A stretch of DNA of 64,000 nucleotides from CANIGN01 sp964538275 (GCA_964538275.1 CAZIFW010000002.1:43416-107415); one strand, 5' to 3'; positions 9,343 to 18,058 are shown, numbered from the stretch's first letter. Numbers and translations: made by a program. The notes: generated from the sequence alone by a model not told the origin.

Positions 9343-10185
9343 CTATTCTTCTTGATTTGGAAAGTCAGGCGATATTTGGCAAGTATAATCTTCAGGATTA
9401 AAGTTCTCGTCGTAATCGTAACTTTCAAAATTAGCAGGATCTATTTCACATTGTTGATCGTTGAGTTTTTCCCAGCTCAGATATCCGCGCTGAATTTTAA
9501 AAGCCATTTTTGTAAAAAGTGGAGTGAGAGCTTCGCGAATTGAATTTTTAACAGCACGTGGTTTATTGGCATTGCCCCCTTCGTAACCGCCGCGGCAAGC
9601 TTCTTCATTAAATATTTCTTTCACTCGTTGTGGATTGGCTCTTAGATTTGCTTCTTCTAAAAGTGCGTACAGGGCTGCCAGATATCCTGTGCGGTCTTCA
9701 CCTACGGTACAGTGAAATAGAATTTTTCTATTATTTTCTGAATCATTTTTTACTTCTTTTAGCTTTCTTAAAGCAGCTAAGGTCATTTTGCAGACTTCTT
9801 TAAATTCAGTAAAACCCTTCCAAGGAAAGGGGATGCTTGTAATTTGAGATTCAGTGAAACCTTTTTCTAAAAAAGCTTCTTTTTGAATACTGATGTCATC
9901 GCGATCCGGTTCTTGGGTTTTAAAAATTAAGAGATCTGTAACTCCTGCTGCAATGATTTGATCTACAAAGGCGGGATCTACAGACATTTTGCTGGGGGTG
10001 ATGGGATCGCGATTCCATGGGCGCATAGAACGCAGAATTTTCTTATCGCCATTCACAAATCGAGCATTAGGTATAGTGATGCCTGTTTCTTCGGCTATCT
10101 GGCTTTCAAAGGGTGAAAAAAGTACAAAGGCTTGAGCATTAAAAATAAAGAACACCGATAGGATTTTAAAAATTGTTTGCACCAT
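9343..10185 (-). CDS. Secreted dual-specificity/tyrosine phosphatase-like protein
   Basis: A signal peptide (about 1-19) is followed by a protein with the Cys-phosphatase P-loop HCTVGEDRTG, where Cys159 is the nucleophile and Arg165 binds phosphate. The family is the DSP/PTP superfamily, and the sequence around it (FHCTVGEDRTGYLAAL) is typical of bacterial tyrosine or inositol-phosphate phosphatases that act outside the cytoplasm. The general-acid Asp cannot be placed with confidence. AAAGGAG lies before the ATG. It is convergent with the papain-like gene. Exported phosphatases of this kind often act on host or prey molecules; here the substrate is unknown. Confidence 0.72.
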   Translation of the reverse strand: MVQTIFKILSVFFIFNAQAFVLFSPFESQIAEETGITIPNARFVNGDKKILRSMRPWNRDPITPSKMSVDPAFVDQIIAAGVTDLLIFKTQEPDRDDISIQKEAFLEKGFTESQITSIPFPWKGFTEFKEVCKMTLAALRKLKEVKNDSENNRKILFHCTVGEDRTGYLAALYALLEEANLRANPQRVKEIFNEEACRGGYEGGNANKPRAVKNSIREALTPLFTKMAFKIQRGYLSWEKLNDQQCEIDPANFESYDYDENFNPEDYTCQISPDFPNQEE

Positions 10186-10384
10186 AAATTCTCCTTTGCT
10201 CTGGCTAATGAAATATCACGCTGCTGGCAGCATAATTTCTATTAACTTGTGCATGGCTTCAAGCGAGCGGCGCATTTTTCGCCACACTGACGAAATTGAT
10301 AAAAGGTGTCACAGTCCGTGTTCCGCAATGTTAACCCTTGCGCGCTATTCAGTGTCTACTGAACACAGAGAAGGAGGGGATTCT

Positions 10385-10675
10385 ATGAGTCTCAATAAGT
10401 TCATGATCACGTTGGTAGCGCTTGTCGCTTTTGGAGCAGAAGCTCGGATTGTTCGCATTGTCGGAAATGGATCAGGTGGGACAACCACGGGAGATCGAGA
10501 TGCTGCATGCGGCAGAGCCTATGAAAGGGCAGAGCGAGATGCAGAAAGAAGTTGTGATCGCAGAGATGGCGATGTCCTTGATTATCAAGACGGAAACTGT
10601 AGTTGCCGCCGCGTGCCAGGATCGCGTGATGATTACAATTGTGATGCTACTGTTACAGCTAGCTGCTCGATTTAA
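10385..10675 (+). CDS. Small secreted Cys-rich protein
   Basis: A 96-residue protein with a signal peptide (about 1-21, ending in AEA) and a mature part containing an Ala/Arg/Glu-rich amphipathic helix followed by six cysteines arranged like disulfide pairs (a CSC motif and NCDATVTASC at the end). The frame is open further upstream, but AAGGAGGGG directly before the ATG at 10385 and the signal peptide decide the start. A TTCAGT-N4-ACTGAA inverted repeat (10348-10363) sits just upstream. No family is recognised; the helix-plus-cysteines layout resembles the partial protein at 63598. Confidence 0.65.
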   Translation: MSLNKFMITLVALVAFGAEARIVRIVGNGSGGTTTGDRDAACGRAYERAERDAERSCDRRDGDVLDYQDGNCSCRRVPGSRDDYNCDATVTASCSI

Positions 10676-10815
10676 TTATTTTATTTGCTTCAATTAACAT
10701 GAGGACCTAAGCCTGAAGATGATAATAGTTTTCATTTTTTTGGCCCTCATGCGCAGAAATTCTTTGCATTCCGATCCTTAATACAATATCTCTTCGTCAG
10801 GATCTCGGTGCAAAA

Positions 10816-11913
10816 GTGAAGATTTACAAAATTCTTTTAACTCTATTCGTTTTTTTAATAACTCAAAGCTTAGCTCTCTCGCAGCCATATGAAGATGAGG
10901 GGAGTTCTGTGCGAGATCTTCGGCTTTCAATGGCTCCAGAGGATACCGGAAATGCTGTAGATGCTGTAGCATTAAGGGATCTTTACGAGCGAGCCCACGA
11001 GGCTTTTGAAACAGGTGAAAAGCCGTCCGAAATTCCTGAAGTTCATGCATCTTTGATAAAAGAAATTTTCTCCAAAGATGCATGGTTAGAAAAATTTAAT
11101 TTCAAACAAGTCCTTTTGAATGCACTTCGCTGGTATCAGACTGAAGCTACGAACGCGCAAATTAAAGAGCACGTTACAAATTTAGTTCTTTTGCTTTCGA
11201 TATCTCATATGTCAGAAGGCGTGATTGGTTATCAGTTAGGTGCAATGGGCTTAAAGGTGGATAACGTTTTTGTGAATACTCTCGGAGTGGTGATGGGGGT
11301 GTCTATTGTTATTCCTGGTTTAGACCCACTTTGTATTCTCCTGGGATGGACGTACAAAAAAATTCCTCACCTTATGAGTAAAATCATGTTCGTCCCACGG
11401 GTGGCAATCCTAAGCGTTTCACAGTTTTTATATAAAAATTTAGGCGTCAAAGCGCTGTATGAAACTTTATTCTACAAGCAGTCGGCAATAGATAGGCTTC
11501 AAGAACTGATGAGTAACCCAGACACAAATCGCGAAATTATTCGTCTGGAAGAAGATGTTGTATTTACGATAAGGCATTCTGAAAAAACGATACTAAGGCT
11601 CGAGGGAAGAATCGCGGACAACATGATTCTATGGAGTAGAGCTGTGTTTTCCGAGTCGCTTAACGAAAAAGAGGAACTGGAACATTTCAAAAAAAAGATT
11701 TCTCTTTTCAACTGGGTATTGAGACGAAGTCTTTTGGATATTGTTTCGCGATTAGAAAGCCCCGAAAAAGTAGCAAGATTAACCTATGTGGATTCAGTCA
11801 TATCTAAAGGTAATGCGCTTGAAGTTCAGATGCGACCCTTAGGAATGGCGTCCCCTGCTAAAAAGCGCTTTGCAGGTTTTAGAAATTGCATTTTATCTTT
11901 GCGCAGTTCATGA
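10816..11913 (+). CDS. Hypothetical exported or membrane-associated protein
   Basis: Not recognised. A 365-residue protein read from a GTG with a signal peptide (about 1-22). Residues 105-180 form a hydrophobic block (LVLLLSISHMSEG.. and NTLGVVMGVSIVIPG..) that could be one or two membrane helices; the C-terminal half is charged and helical. A TACAAT about 35 bases upstream could be a -10 box. The following gene starts on its stop codon (ATGA at 11910), so the two are translationally coupled and probably act together. Confidence 0.55.
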   Translation: MKIYKILLTLFVFLITQSLALSQPYEDEGSSVRDLRLSMAPEDTGNAVDAVALRDLYERAHEAFETGEKPSEIPEVHASLIKEIFSKDAWLEKFNFKQVLLNALRWYQTEATNAQIKEHVTNLVLLLSISHMSEGVIGYQLGAMGLKVDNVFVNTLGVVMGVSIVIPGLDPLCILLGWTYKKIPHLMSKIMFVPRVAILSVSQFLYKNLGVKALYETLFYKQSAIDRLQELMSNPDTNREIIRLEEDVVFTIRHSEKTILRLEGRIADNMILWSRAVFSESLNEKEELEHFKKKISLFNWVLRRSLLDIVSRLESPEKVARLTYVDSVISKGNALEVQMRPLGMASPAKKRFAGFRNCILSLRSS

Positions 11914-12452
11914 TTTTCTTTGTGGCTAATAATTTAAATTGTATTCAAGTTATTAAGATATTTCGAGTTATTGTTTGTTCGTTTGTGTTTCTTTCACTTC
12001 AGTTAATTTTTGCACAAGAAGCTCCAACTCCTGTATCTGTAACAAAAAGTTTAAAACTGCAGGGCGAATTCAGTCCTCCATCGAGTTTCCGACTGACAGC
12101 GTGGCAGGATAAAAGCACTAAGGATTCGCCTCACATTGAAGATTCACGTGTTTCGCAGCTCAAAGATTTAACGATAAGACTCACTCATAAGCAGAAGATG
12201 AGAATTGTAGCTAGGGATAACAAAGAATCTGAAGTTTATAAATTACCTAGCGGCGAATATAGTTATTGGGTATTCCAGATCCCGGAATTTGAAATTGATT
12301 TTGGCCCTAATGGCGAACAAAAGGTTCAAAGGGGAGTGGTGCTAGAACTTAATTTTCAACACGAAAACAAAGCGCATAAGGTACTTATTAAATCCGAAGA
12401 TATACCAGTGTTCAAATCGCCTTATGAAGAGGGAGAAGGTGCGGCTGGGTAA
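11910..12452 (+). CDS. Hypothetical secreted protein
   Basis: Not recognised. A 180-residue protein with a long hydrophobic N-terminus (about residues 15-35, ending FAQ) that looks like a signal peptide, then a polar, beta-rich mature domain. The ATG at 11910 overlaps the previous stop as ATGA, which favours it over the upstream TTG. It is the last gene before the strong hairpin at 12469-12506. Confidence 0.55.
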   Translation: MIFFVANNLNCIQVIKIFRVIVCSFVFLSLQLIFAQEAPTPVSVTKSLKLQGEFSPPSSFRLTAWQDKSTKDSPHIEDSRVSQLKDLTIRLTHKQKMRIVARDNKESEVYKLPSGEYSYWVFQIPEFEIDFGPNGEQKVQRGVVLELNFQHENKAHKVLIKSEDIPVFKSPYEEGEGAAG

Positions 12453-12468
12453 AATATTAAATAAAAAA

Positions 12469-12506
12469 AAGACCCCGTCTCTTTTGCACCAAAGAGACGG
12501 GGTCTT
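12469..12506 (-). terminator. Rho-independent terminator of the PhaR-like gene
   Basis: Perfect 16-bp stem (12469-12484 with 12491-12506) and a 6-base loop. On the minus strand the stem is followed by eight T, so it ends the transcript of the PhaR-like gene. On the plus strand it is followed only by AACTTGTTGTT, so it may also slow transcription coming from 11910-12452. Confidence 0.92.
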
Positions 12507-12544
12507 AACTTGTTGTTGTTAGATCAGCTTAAGCTGAATTCAAA

Positions 12545-13180
12545 CTATGTAGTTGTACGAGATTCAATCGCGTCGATCAATTTCTCAATGTTTACAAGCT
12601 GGCTACCCAAGTTTTGAAGTTGAGCATGAGCTGCAGACACAGCATCTTTAGAGATGTTTGGAGAAGTTTGAACGCGATCGTTCAACGCTTTTTTCAAATC
12701 ATCCGCTGCTCTTTGAGTAAGTTTGAAAGAACCTCTCAAGTTTTCAGCTGCAGAGAATGCGCGTGTCACTTCTTCTTTAGCTTTCTTCAGTGCAGGAATT
12801 CCACCTGCAGCAGCAGTCTTAGCCAAGAAGCCGGAGAACGTACCCCCACCAATTTGAATAATGTCTCTGAGAGTCTCAACGGGAATGATTGTTTTTGAAC
12901 GCTTTTGCTTTTCAAAAATAATCTGTGTGAGAGTCAAAGAGGTAATGTCTTTTTTAGAGCGGTTATCAATAACTGTGACTTCTTCTGAACGCATGATCAT
13001 CTCGGCAATTTCGTCGAGAGTCACATAACAGCTCTGGTGAGTGTCATATAGTTTTCTGTTTTGATAACGCTTGATCACTTTAACGTTCTTGTTTTGAACG
13101 CTAGGAGTTGATCCGGTATTCGCATATACCCCGGTCGTTACACCTGCCGCTGCAGTTGCGCCGCTACCACTGTGAGTCAT
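12545..13180 (-). CDS. PhaR-type polyhydroxyalkanoate accumulation regulator
   Basis: About residues 31-95 match the PHB/PHA accumulation regulator DNA-binding domain: IKRYQNRKLYDTHQSCYVTLDEIAEM, DNRSKKDIT, LTLTQIIFE. The C-terminal half is helical with an Ala/Lys-rich part like phasin-interacting segments. In PHA-producing bacteria PhaR binds DNA and granules and represses phasin genes; no pha gene is visible here, so the target is open. The frame extends upstream, but AGAGGA seven bases before the ATG at 13180 supports this start; an ATG at 13201 with AGGGGGT is the alternative. It ends at a strong terminator. Confidence 0.8.
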   Translation of the reverse strand: MTHSGSGATAAAGVTTGVYANTGSTPSVQNKNVKVIKRYQNRKLYDTHQSCYVTLDEIAEMIMRSEEVTVIDNRSKKDITSLTLTQIIFEKQKRSKTIIPVETLRDIIQIGGGTFSGFLAKTAAAGGIPALKKAKEEVTRAFSAAENLRGSFKLTQRAADDLKKALNDRVQTSPNISKDAVSAAHAQLQNLGSQLVNIEKLIDAIESRTTT

Positions 13181-13323
13181 TATAGTTCCTCTGTTTTCCA
13201 TACAATTTTTTACCCCCTCATGTATCAATCTGGGCGCTTCGTGCGGCAATTTTGCTGCAGCTATCTAACGCCTCAAATCGAGCCCAACATAACCTTGGTA
13301 TTGCATCGCTTCAACTCTACGAT

Positions 13324-13440
13324 TCACTTAATTCTTCTGTTCCGAAGATAGTTTAATAACTTCGGTCCAGCTTCAAAAAGTACAAGTGCAACTACCATAA
13401 GGCCGATGACAATCATTTCATCTGGCTGAGGGAATCTCAT
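13324..13440 (-). CDS. Small single-span membrane protein (38 residues)
   Basis: A short reading frame on the minus strand upstream of the PhaR-like gene. It encodes MRFPQPDE, then about 17 hydrophobic residues (MIVIGLMVVALVLFEAG) and a strongly basic tail ending NRRIK, the layout of a small inner-membrane protein. No Shine-Dalgarno is visible. TTGACA (13470-13475 on the minus strand) lies 17 bases from TAATTG, which would put transcription at the ATG; that -10 is poor. The CTTGAC-N12-GTCAAG inverted repeat at 13454-13477 overlaps this promoter. Function unknown. Confidence 0.5.
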   Translation of the reverse strand: MRFPQPDEMIVIGLMVVALVLFEAGPKLLNYLRNRRIK

Positions 13441-13453
13441 TCAAATACAATTA

Positions 13454-13477
13454 CTTGACGCATTGGATTATGTCAAG
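13454..13477. promoter_or_regulatory. Inverted repeat overlapping a possible minus-strand promoter
   Basis: CTTGAC and GTCAAG separated by 12 bases, with the GTCAAG arm forming the -35 (TTGACA, minus) of the small membrane protein gene. It could be an operator or two back-to-back -35 boxes. Low certainty. Confidence 0.3.
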
Positions 13478-13589
13478 TGCTAGTTATTTCAACTACTTAT
13501 TGCGCATTGAGCCATTTTGAGGGCATCTCGTGGTTTATACGAATTTTCTTTTGTCAGAATCAGGCACTTTTTGGTGAAGAAAGTAGGGT

Positions 13590-13618
13590 TTGACATCGAT
13601 AATGCGTCGCATTATAAG
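13590..13618 (+). promoter_or_regulatory. Near-consensus sigma-70 promoter for a leaderless gene
   Basis: TTGACA at 13590-13595, a 17-base spacer, and TATAAG at 13613-13618. The expected start of transcription is 13625, which is the A of the ATG of the following gene; no Shine-Dalgarno precedes that ATG. Confidence 0.75.
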
Positions 13619-13624
13619 CCTCTC

Positions 13625-14203
13625 ATGCTTTCCAATTCACTCAAAACTTTGTGTTTTATAAGCGCTCTGCAGCTTTTTGCGTCTGATATTCATTCAGACA
13701 GCATTATCAAAGAACGTATAGATTCATTAGTCGGCGACTACCAAGTCATTGGTGGCGAAGTATACAAAAACGAAATTAAGCTAAGTGCTTCTGAAGCCAT
13801 AGAAGACGCGAATGTTGCGCCCAGTCTTGGAGTGAAGGCGATTAGCCTAAAAGCGCGTGCTGAAGATACTTATTCCATAGAGTTCACTTTGCCGAATGAT
13901 GCAAAAGCAAAATGGAAAATGACAGTTGGCGAATTTACTCAAGGCGATGAAGCTGTGGGGATTGATGGTCATACACTTCGCTTGGGGGCCTTTGAAGGAA
14001 GCCAAGTGGGTTGGCGTAAAGTTAATTTCGGAATTATTTCTAGTACTCAAGCTCGAGTTGTTGAAACACTTAGCTTTGAAGAAAAAGAAGGGACACTTCT
14101 TTTTAGTCAGCACAAAGTTTTTTACGAATATCCCATTGGAACTTCTTACAAGGTTCCACGCAAACTTACGTTAGAGTTTGTATATAAACTCAAGAAACTT
14201 TAA
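13625..14203 (+). CDS. Hypothetical secreted protein
   Basis: A 192-residue protein with a signal peptide (about 1-20, LFA|SD) and a beta-rich mature part (repeated short strands such as YSIEFTLP, KWKMTVGEF, TLRLGAFEG, RKLTLEFVYKL) that could be a lipocalin-like barrel; no family is recognised. The frame runs upstream to 13517, but the strong promoter at 13590-13618 fixes the start at or after 13625. Its stop codon overlaps the stop codon of pilQ on the other strand (shared TTAA). Confidence 0.6.
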   Translation: MLSNSLKTLCFISALQLFASDIHSDSIIKERIDSLVGDYQVIGGEVYKNEIKLSASEAIEDANVAPSLGVKAISLKARAEDTYSIEFTLPNDAKAKWKMTVGEFTQGDEAVGIDGHTLRLGAFEGSQVGWRKVNFGIISSTQARVVETLSFEEKEGTLLFSQHKVFYEYPIGTSYKVPRKLTLEFVYKLKKL

Positions 14204-16206
14204 CGAGCATCTTCTAAGCTTTGTTGTAGAACCTGTGCTCGCTCTCGGTTCAAGATACGAGGTGAGATAAACATCAAGAGCTCGCGCTCGTTTTCAATGG
14301 TGCTATCAGATGAAGTAAAGAGACGTCCTAAGATAGGAATCTTTCTCACGAATGGCCACCCTGCTTCGCCTTTGTTGTCCTCTTTAATGTAAACACCACC
14401 TACAACTACGGTTGCTCCAGATTCGATCAAGGTCTGAGTGCTAATTTCACGTTTGTTAACGTTGATGTTGTCTCCCACAAGTGGAGCTAAGCTGTCGCGG
14501 GTAAGAACAAGATCCAAAAGAATGTTCTCATCGTTTGTTACTTGTGGAGTTACCGTTAAGCTCAGTGCCGCTTTAACTGTTTTAGTAGTTCCAGAGTTTT
14601 CTCCTTCGCCGGTGTTAAGTAAAAGCGTGAGTTCTGTACCGTCTACGATACTCGCTTTTTTGTTGTTGAGTACCGTTAGACTAGGTCTTGAAAGTTCTTT
14701 TGCAACACCAAGACTTTCGTTGAATTTAACAACAGTATCGATTTGCTGAATGGTTCCGTTCGGGTTGAGATACTGTCCGGCCGCACCACCTGCGCCACCC
14801 AGAAGAGAAAGGACTCCCGTTTGAGAAGAGGTTGAAGATGAGCCACCTGAGCTAGAGGATCCAGAAGATCCAAACACTCCACCACCAATTGAAAGAGTTC
14901 CACCACCTAGCTTGATTCCACCAATCGCGCTCCAGTTGATGCCGATGTCGCGACTGAATTCTTTTTGAGCTTGAATGATTCGAGCTTCGATATGAACCAC
15001 GGGTGTTTGGCGATCGATGGCTTCAATGTAGCGGCGAATTCGTTGAATGTTCTTAGGAAGAGCCGTTACAACAATTGAGTTGGTTCGCTCATCAGAAACT
15101 ACGTTTTCATTAAACTCTGGCTTTAGATATTTTGTGATTTGAGGAATAACTTCAGAAGTTTTTGCATAGCTAAGAGGGAAGAGCTGGGTCGCTTTAGGAG
15201 CAAGCTTGTCTTCGTCTTCTTGAGCTTTGATGGAATCTGCAATCTCTTGGCGAATTTTTGTTACTTGCATCACGCGGTAGGTGTTACCCATTTTTTGATA
15301 GCCCAAGTCTGCGTTGAGTAACACAAGCGCTAGGACTTGGTCCCAAGGAACGCTTTTAACGTTCATTGAAATCTTTTTATCGGTTTCACCTACGAGTACA
15401 AAGTTACGCCCTGATACTTGAGAGATAAATTGAAGTACATCGGGAATAGTGGCTTCTTTAGCGCGGAAGTTTACTTTGGTTCCAATGAAGTTTTGTTTGC
15501 CGTTTAGAGCAATGAGAGTTTCAAAGTTATCGGGAATGTCGCTGTTGGCATTGTTGCGTGAGTTGTCTGCATAACCTTTGTTAAAAAAATCAACAAGGAT
15601 TCGATTCCCTTCGCGACGTACAGAAGGTTCCGCCATGGAACTCATGTTCATAACAACACGTGCGTTAGATCCAGAACCTGATTTGGCTTCATAAGCCTGA
15701 ACTTGTTTCACTGGGCCGCCATATTCTTTGGCATCAATTGCACCTTTAGAAACTAAGGGACCTAAATTTGTGTTGGCGAGATTTAAGGTGAATTGTTTGT
15801 TTTTGCTAGAACGCTCAGGACTGTAATCAACAATCTTAGAGGTTTGAATTTCAAAACGTGTTCTGTCTGAAAGTGAATAAATACGAATAGCAGAAAGTTC
15901 AGCATTGCCTGTGTTATTCGTTCCAGTAAGTGCAGTGTCGGGGCGAACATTGTTACCTGCAACGGGGAGATCTTCTAAAAGATCTGCTGTGTTTTGCGCA
16001 GGCAAAGCAGGGGTACTTGTAGCTGCCGCAGAAGAAGGTGCGGCAGATGTAGATCCTGCGGCTTCATCATCGGGAGCATAGAGATCTTCGTCGGAATCTT
16101 CTTTGACTGCGCTAACGTCATCCATGAGTTCTGTTTGCGCAACGAGAAAACTAGAAGCTGTTAAAAGTAGAAAAATCACCAATGCAAAATGAAATAAATT
16201 TCTCAT
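14200..16206 (-). CDS. pilQ: Type IV pilus secretin
   Basis: Forms the outer-membrane channel through which the pilus passes. Signal peptide (about 1-24), an acidic Ala/Ser/Pro linker, an AMIN-type domain (about 100-210), an STN/N0 domain (FRAKEATIPDVLQFIS.. about 245-315), a secretin N1 domain (NSIVVTALPKNIQRI.. near 370), and the secretin barrel at the C-terminus with RKIPILGRLF and ELLMFISPRIL. Around residues 430-475 there is an unusual Gly/Ser-rich low-complexity insert. It is the last gene of the pil operon; a 70-base gap separates it from pilP, with a TATAAT in it but no good -35. Confidence 0.95.
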   Translation of the reverse strand: MRNLFHFALVIFLLLTASSFLVAQTELMDDVSAVKEDSDEDLYAPDDEAAGSTSAAPSSAAATSTPALPAQNTADLLEDLPVAGNNVRPDTALTGTNNTGNAELSAIRIYSLSDRTRFEIQTSKIVDYSPERSSKNKQFTLNLANTNLGPLVSKGAIDAKEYGGPVKQVQAYEAKSGSGSNARVVMNMSSMAEPSVRREGNRILVDFFNKGYADNSRNNANSDIPDNFETLIALNGKQNFIGTKVNFRAKEATIPDVLQFISQVSGRNFVLVGETDKKISMNVKSVPWDQVLALVLLNADLGYQKMGNTYRVMQVTKIRQEIADSIKAQEDEDKLAPKATQLFPLSYAKTSEVIPQITKYLKPEFNENVVSDERTNSIVVTALPKNIQRIRRYIEAIDRQTPVVHIEARIIQAQKEFSRDIGINWSAIGGIKLGGGTLSIGGGVFGSSGSSSSGGSSSTSSQTGVLSLLGGAGGAAGQYLNPNGTIQQIDTVVKFNESLGVAKELSRPSLTVLNNKKASIVDGTELTLLLNTGEGENSGTTKTVKAALSLTVTPQVTNDENILLDLVLTRDSLAPLVGDNINVNKREISTQTLIESGATVVVGGVYIKEDNKGEAGWPFVRKIPILGRLFTSSDSTIENERELLMFISPRILNRERAQVLQQSLEDAR

Positions 16207-16276
16207 GGATTACCCTTATTTAATTATAGGGGCATAGTGAGGAATAAAGCATGTACGCTATTTTTTTGGCGCATTG

Positions 16277-16696
16277 TTAGTCTGCAATTACGAGACTTGT
16301 GAAGTACGAACGAAGTTTACCTTGGTAATCTTTGTATGCTTCTTTGACGACTATTTCGGAGTCATTGATTCGGTGAACTTTGCCATTGTTCTTACCTAGT
16401 TTATCGCCAACACGAACAATCTCAGTTTCTTTATTGGGAAGCATAATCATAGCGCGGGAACTTCCCATACCTGTCAATACAGCGACTAATTGAAAGCGAG
16501 TGACATCAAATGCCGTTAAGAGATTTTTGTTATTGCCGAGATCTGCAATAGGCTGAAACGGATCACGTTTTATTTTAGAAGGTTCAAAGTAGTAACTTTT
16601 ATCATCTTTGGAACGTGGTTTAGGTTGCGCATCAAGAGTGTTTAAAGATAACAAGCTCAAGACTATGCAAACACTGAGAACTCGTTGAGTTTTCAT
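16277..16696 (-). CDS. pilP: Type IV pilus assembly protein PilP
   Basis: Periplasmic linker between the PilN/O inner-membrane complex and the PilQ secretin. It shows the family hallmark KRDPFQP at about 43-49 and the conserved VGDKLGKNNGKV segment. Length 139. PilP is usually a lipoprotein; here the signal peptide (about 1-23, ending LDA) has no lipobox Cys, so it is probably a soluble periplasmic protein or remains anchored by the uncleaved signal. Its ATG overlaps the end of pilO by four bases. Confidence 0.9.
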   Translation of the reverse strand: MKTQRVLSVCIVLSLLSLNTLDAQPKPRSKDDKSYYFEPSKIKRDPFQPIADLGNNKNLLTAFDVTRFQLVAVLTGMGSSRAMIMLPNKETEIVRVGDKLGKNNGKVHRINDSEIVVKEAYKDYQGKLRSYFTSLVIAD

Positions 16697-17361
16697 TGTT
16701 CACTGCTCCCTTGTCCAGCAGATGCACTAGAGTTCTGAGTATCCGTATTCGGTGTTGGATTAGTTGGGGCAGGCGCAGTTACAGGTGCGGGACGTGCATT
16801 TTCATCAAAGTAATAAGTAACAAGTACGGCTTCTGCAGTAACAATAGCGTTAGATCCTCTAAGTATTGGGTCTTTGAAGCTAACACTTTTTCCAGAAACA
16901 ATGCGCGTAAGGTGAGCCACTTCATCTAGAAAACTCATGATTTGTACAAAGCTGCCTTTAAGTTCAATTTTAAAAGGAGTTTCCATCAACACTCCATTTA
17001 AGGCAGCAGTGCCGGGTTCAAAGCGCGTAAATTCTACCCCTACGCGGTCTGAAATTTCTGCAAGATTGCTTAAGAGTCCAGGGGTGTCACTTGATTTAGG
17101 AAGCTTTTCTAAAGCAGAGTTAAAGTTTTCTGCAAGGCTTTGGAGTTCTTGAAAGCGAGTATCGCGTTCTTTTTCAAATGTTTCAGCTTTGCGGTTTTCC
17201 GATTGAACAGCAGCAAGCTGTTCCTTAGTCGTTTCAAGTTGAGCTTTCATAGGAAGAAAGATGTCTTTCTGCCAAGTATCGTAGGAAACGTAATAATAAA
17301 TTCCAATCAAAACTACCCAGAGTACAAAGGGAAGGCGAATGAGCGCGCGTATTAAACCCAT
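16693..17361 (-). CDS. pilO: Type IV pilus assembly protein PilO
   Basis: Bitopic inner-membrane protein: one membrane helix near the N-terminus (about 8-26), a coiled coil (about 32-75) and a ferredoxin-like periplasmic domain (about 85-185), which dimerises with PilN. A Pro/Thr/Asn-rich tail follows. Length 222. It lies three bases after pilN and overlaps pilP by four bases, in the usual M-N-O-P-Q order. Confidence 0.92.
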   Translation of the reverse strand: MGLIRALIRLPFVLWVVLIGIYYYVSYDTWQKDIFLPMKAQLETTKEQLAAVQSENRKAETFEKERDTRFQELQSLAENFNSALEKLPKSSDTPGLLSNLAEISDRVGVEFTRFEPGTAALNGVLMETPFKIELKGSFVQIMSFLDEVAHLTRIVSGKSVSFKDPILRGSNAIVTAEAVLVTYYFDENARPAPVTAPAPTNPTPNTDTQNSSASAGQGSSEQ

Positions 17362-17364
17362 CTT

Positions 17365-18054
17365 TTATTCTCCTAACTTCGCCATAATTTGAAATTTACG
17401 AGAATTGGGTGGCACGTTAATCGCTCCAGGACTGGGCGATGCAAGTTCATTTCCAGGGACAAGCTCTAGGCGATCCAAAGTAGTAGAGGGAAAATAAACA
17501 GAAGCTTCTAACTTTTGAATAAAATCACTCACTGCTTGAGCATTGATAGCGTAACCTTTAAAGGTAGCGCTTGCGGATTGAGATTGGCCTGATGTGTTTG
17601 AGCTGGTTGTGGCGCTAATTTCGTTGAACCACATTTCTTTGGGCATCTCTACAGCGGCATATTCAAGTGCGCGGATGAGATAACTTCGATCAGTTTCTTG
17701 TTGAGACACTGCCTTAAGTTTTCCTTGAAGCTCATCCATACGGGTTTGATAACCACGCATTTCTTCTCCAATATTTCTAAGTTGACCCTTTTTACGATTC
17801 TCTTGAGCTAAACCTGTTTCGAGTTCACCGAGCTCAGCTTGAATGGTATTGAGGTCTTCTGTTTGTAAATGATCTAGAGCCACGTGCACACAGGCTGCAA
17901 TTAAAACTAAACCGAATACGCGTAAAACGAGATTTAGGGAATCTCCTGAGCCTGCGGAGAAATTCAATTTAGGAGATGAAGGCGTGGGCGAAGAATTGGA
18001 GAGCCCACTGCTTTTCTTTGCTTTTAATTGATCGAGTAAGTTAATGCCGCCCAT
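17365..18054 (-). CDS. pilN: Type IV pilus assembly protein PilN
   Basis: Starts MGGINLLDQ; the INLL motif (residues 4-7) is the conserved cytoplasmic segment that binds PilM. A membrane helix lies at about 45-65, then a coiled coil (about 70-115) and the periplasmic domain. The frame extends into pilM, but the ATG at 18054 follows GGAAGG by nine bases and gives the canonical N-terminus, so I use it (229 residues). Four bases separate it from the pilM stop. Confidence 0.93.
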   Translation of the reverse strand: MGGINLLDQLKAKKSSGLSNSSPTPSSPKLNFSAGSGDSLNLVLRVFGLVLIAACVHVALDHLQTEDLNTIQAELGELETGLAQENRKKGQLRNIGEEMRGYQTRMDELQGKLKAVSQQETDRSYLIRALEYAAVEMPKEMWFNEISATTSSNTSGQSQSASATFKGYAINAQAVSDFIQKLEASVYFPSTTLDRLELVPGNELASPSPGAINVPPNSRKFQIMAKLGE

Positions 18055-18058
18055 GTGC

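Noticed and set aside
10348..10363. TTCAGT-N4-ACTGAA inverted repeat before the 10385 gene
   Set aside because: Six-base arms only, no promoter boxes fit around it; could be an operator but is not supported.
16219..16232. TATAAT on the minus strand before pilQ as an internal promoter
   Set aside because: No -35 within 15-19 bases; more likely an AT-rich stretch inside the pil operon.
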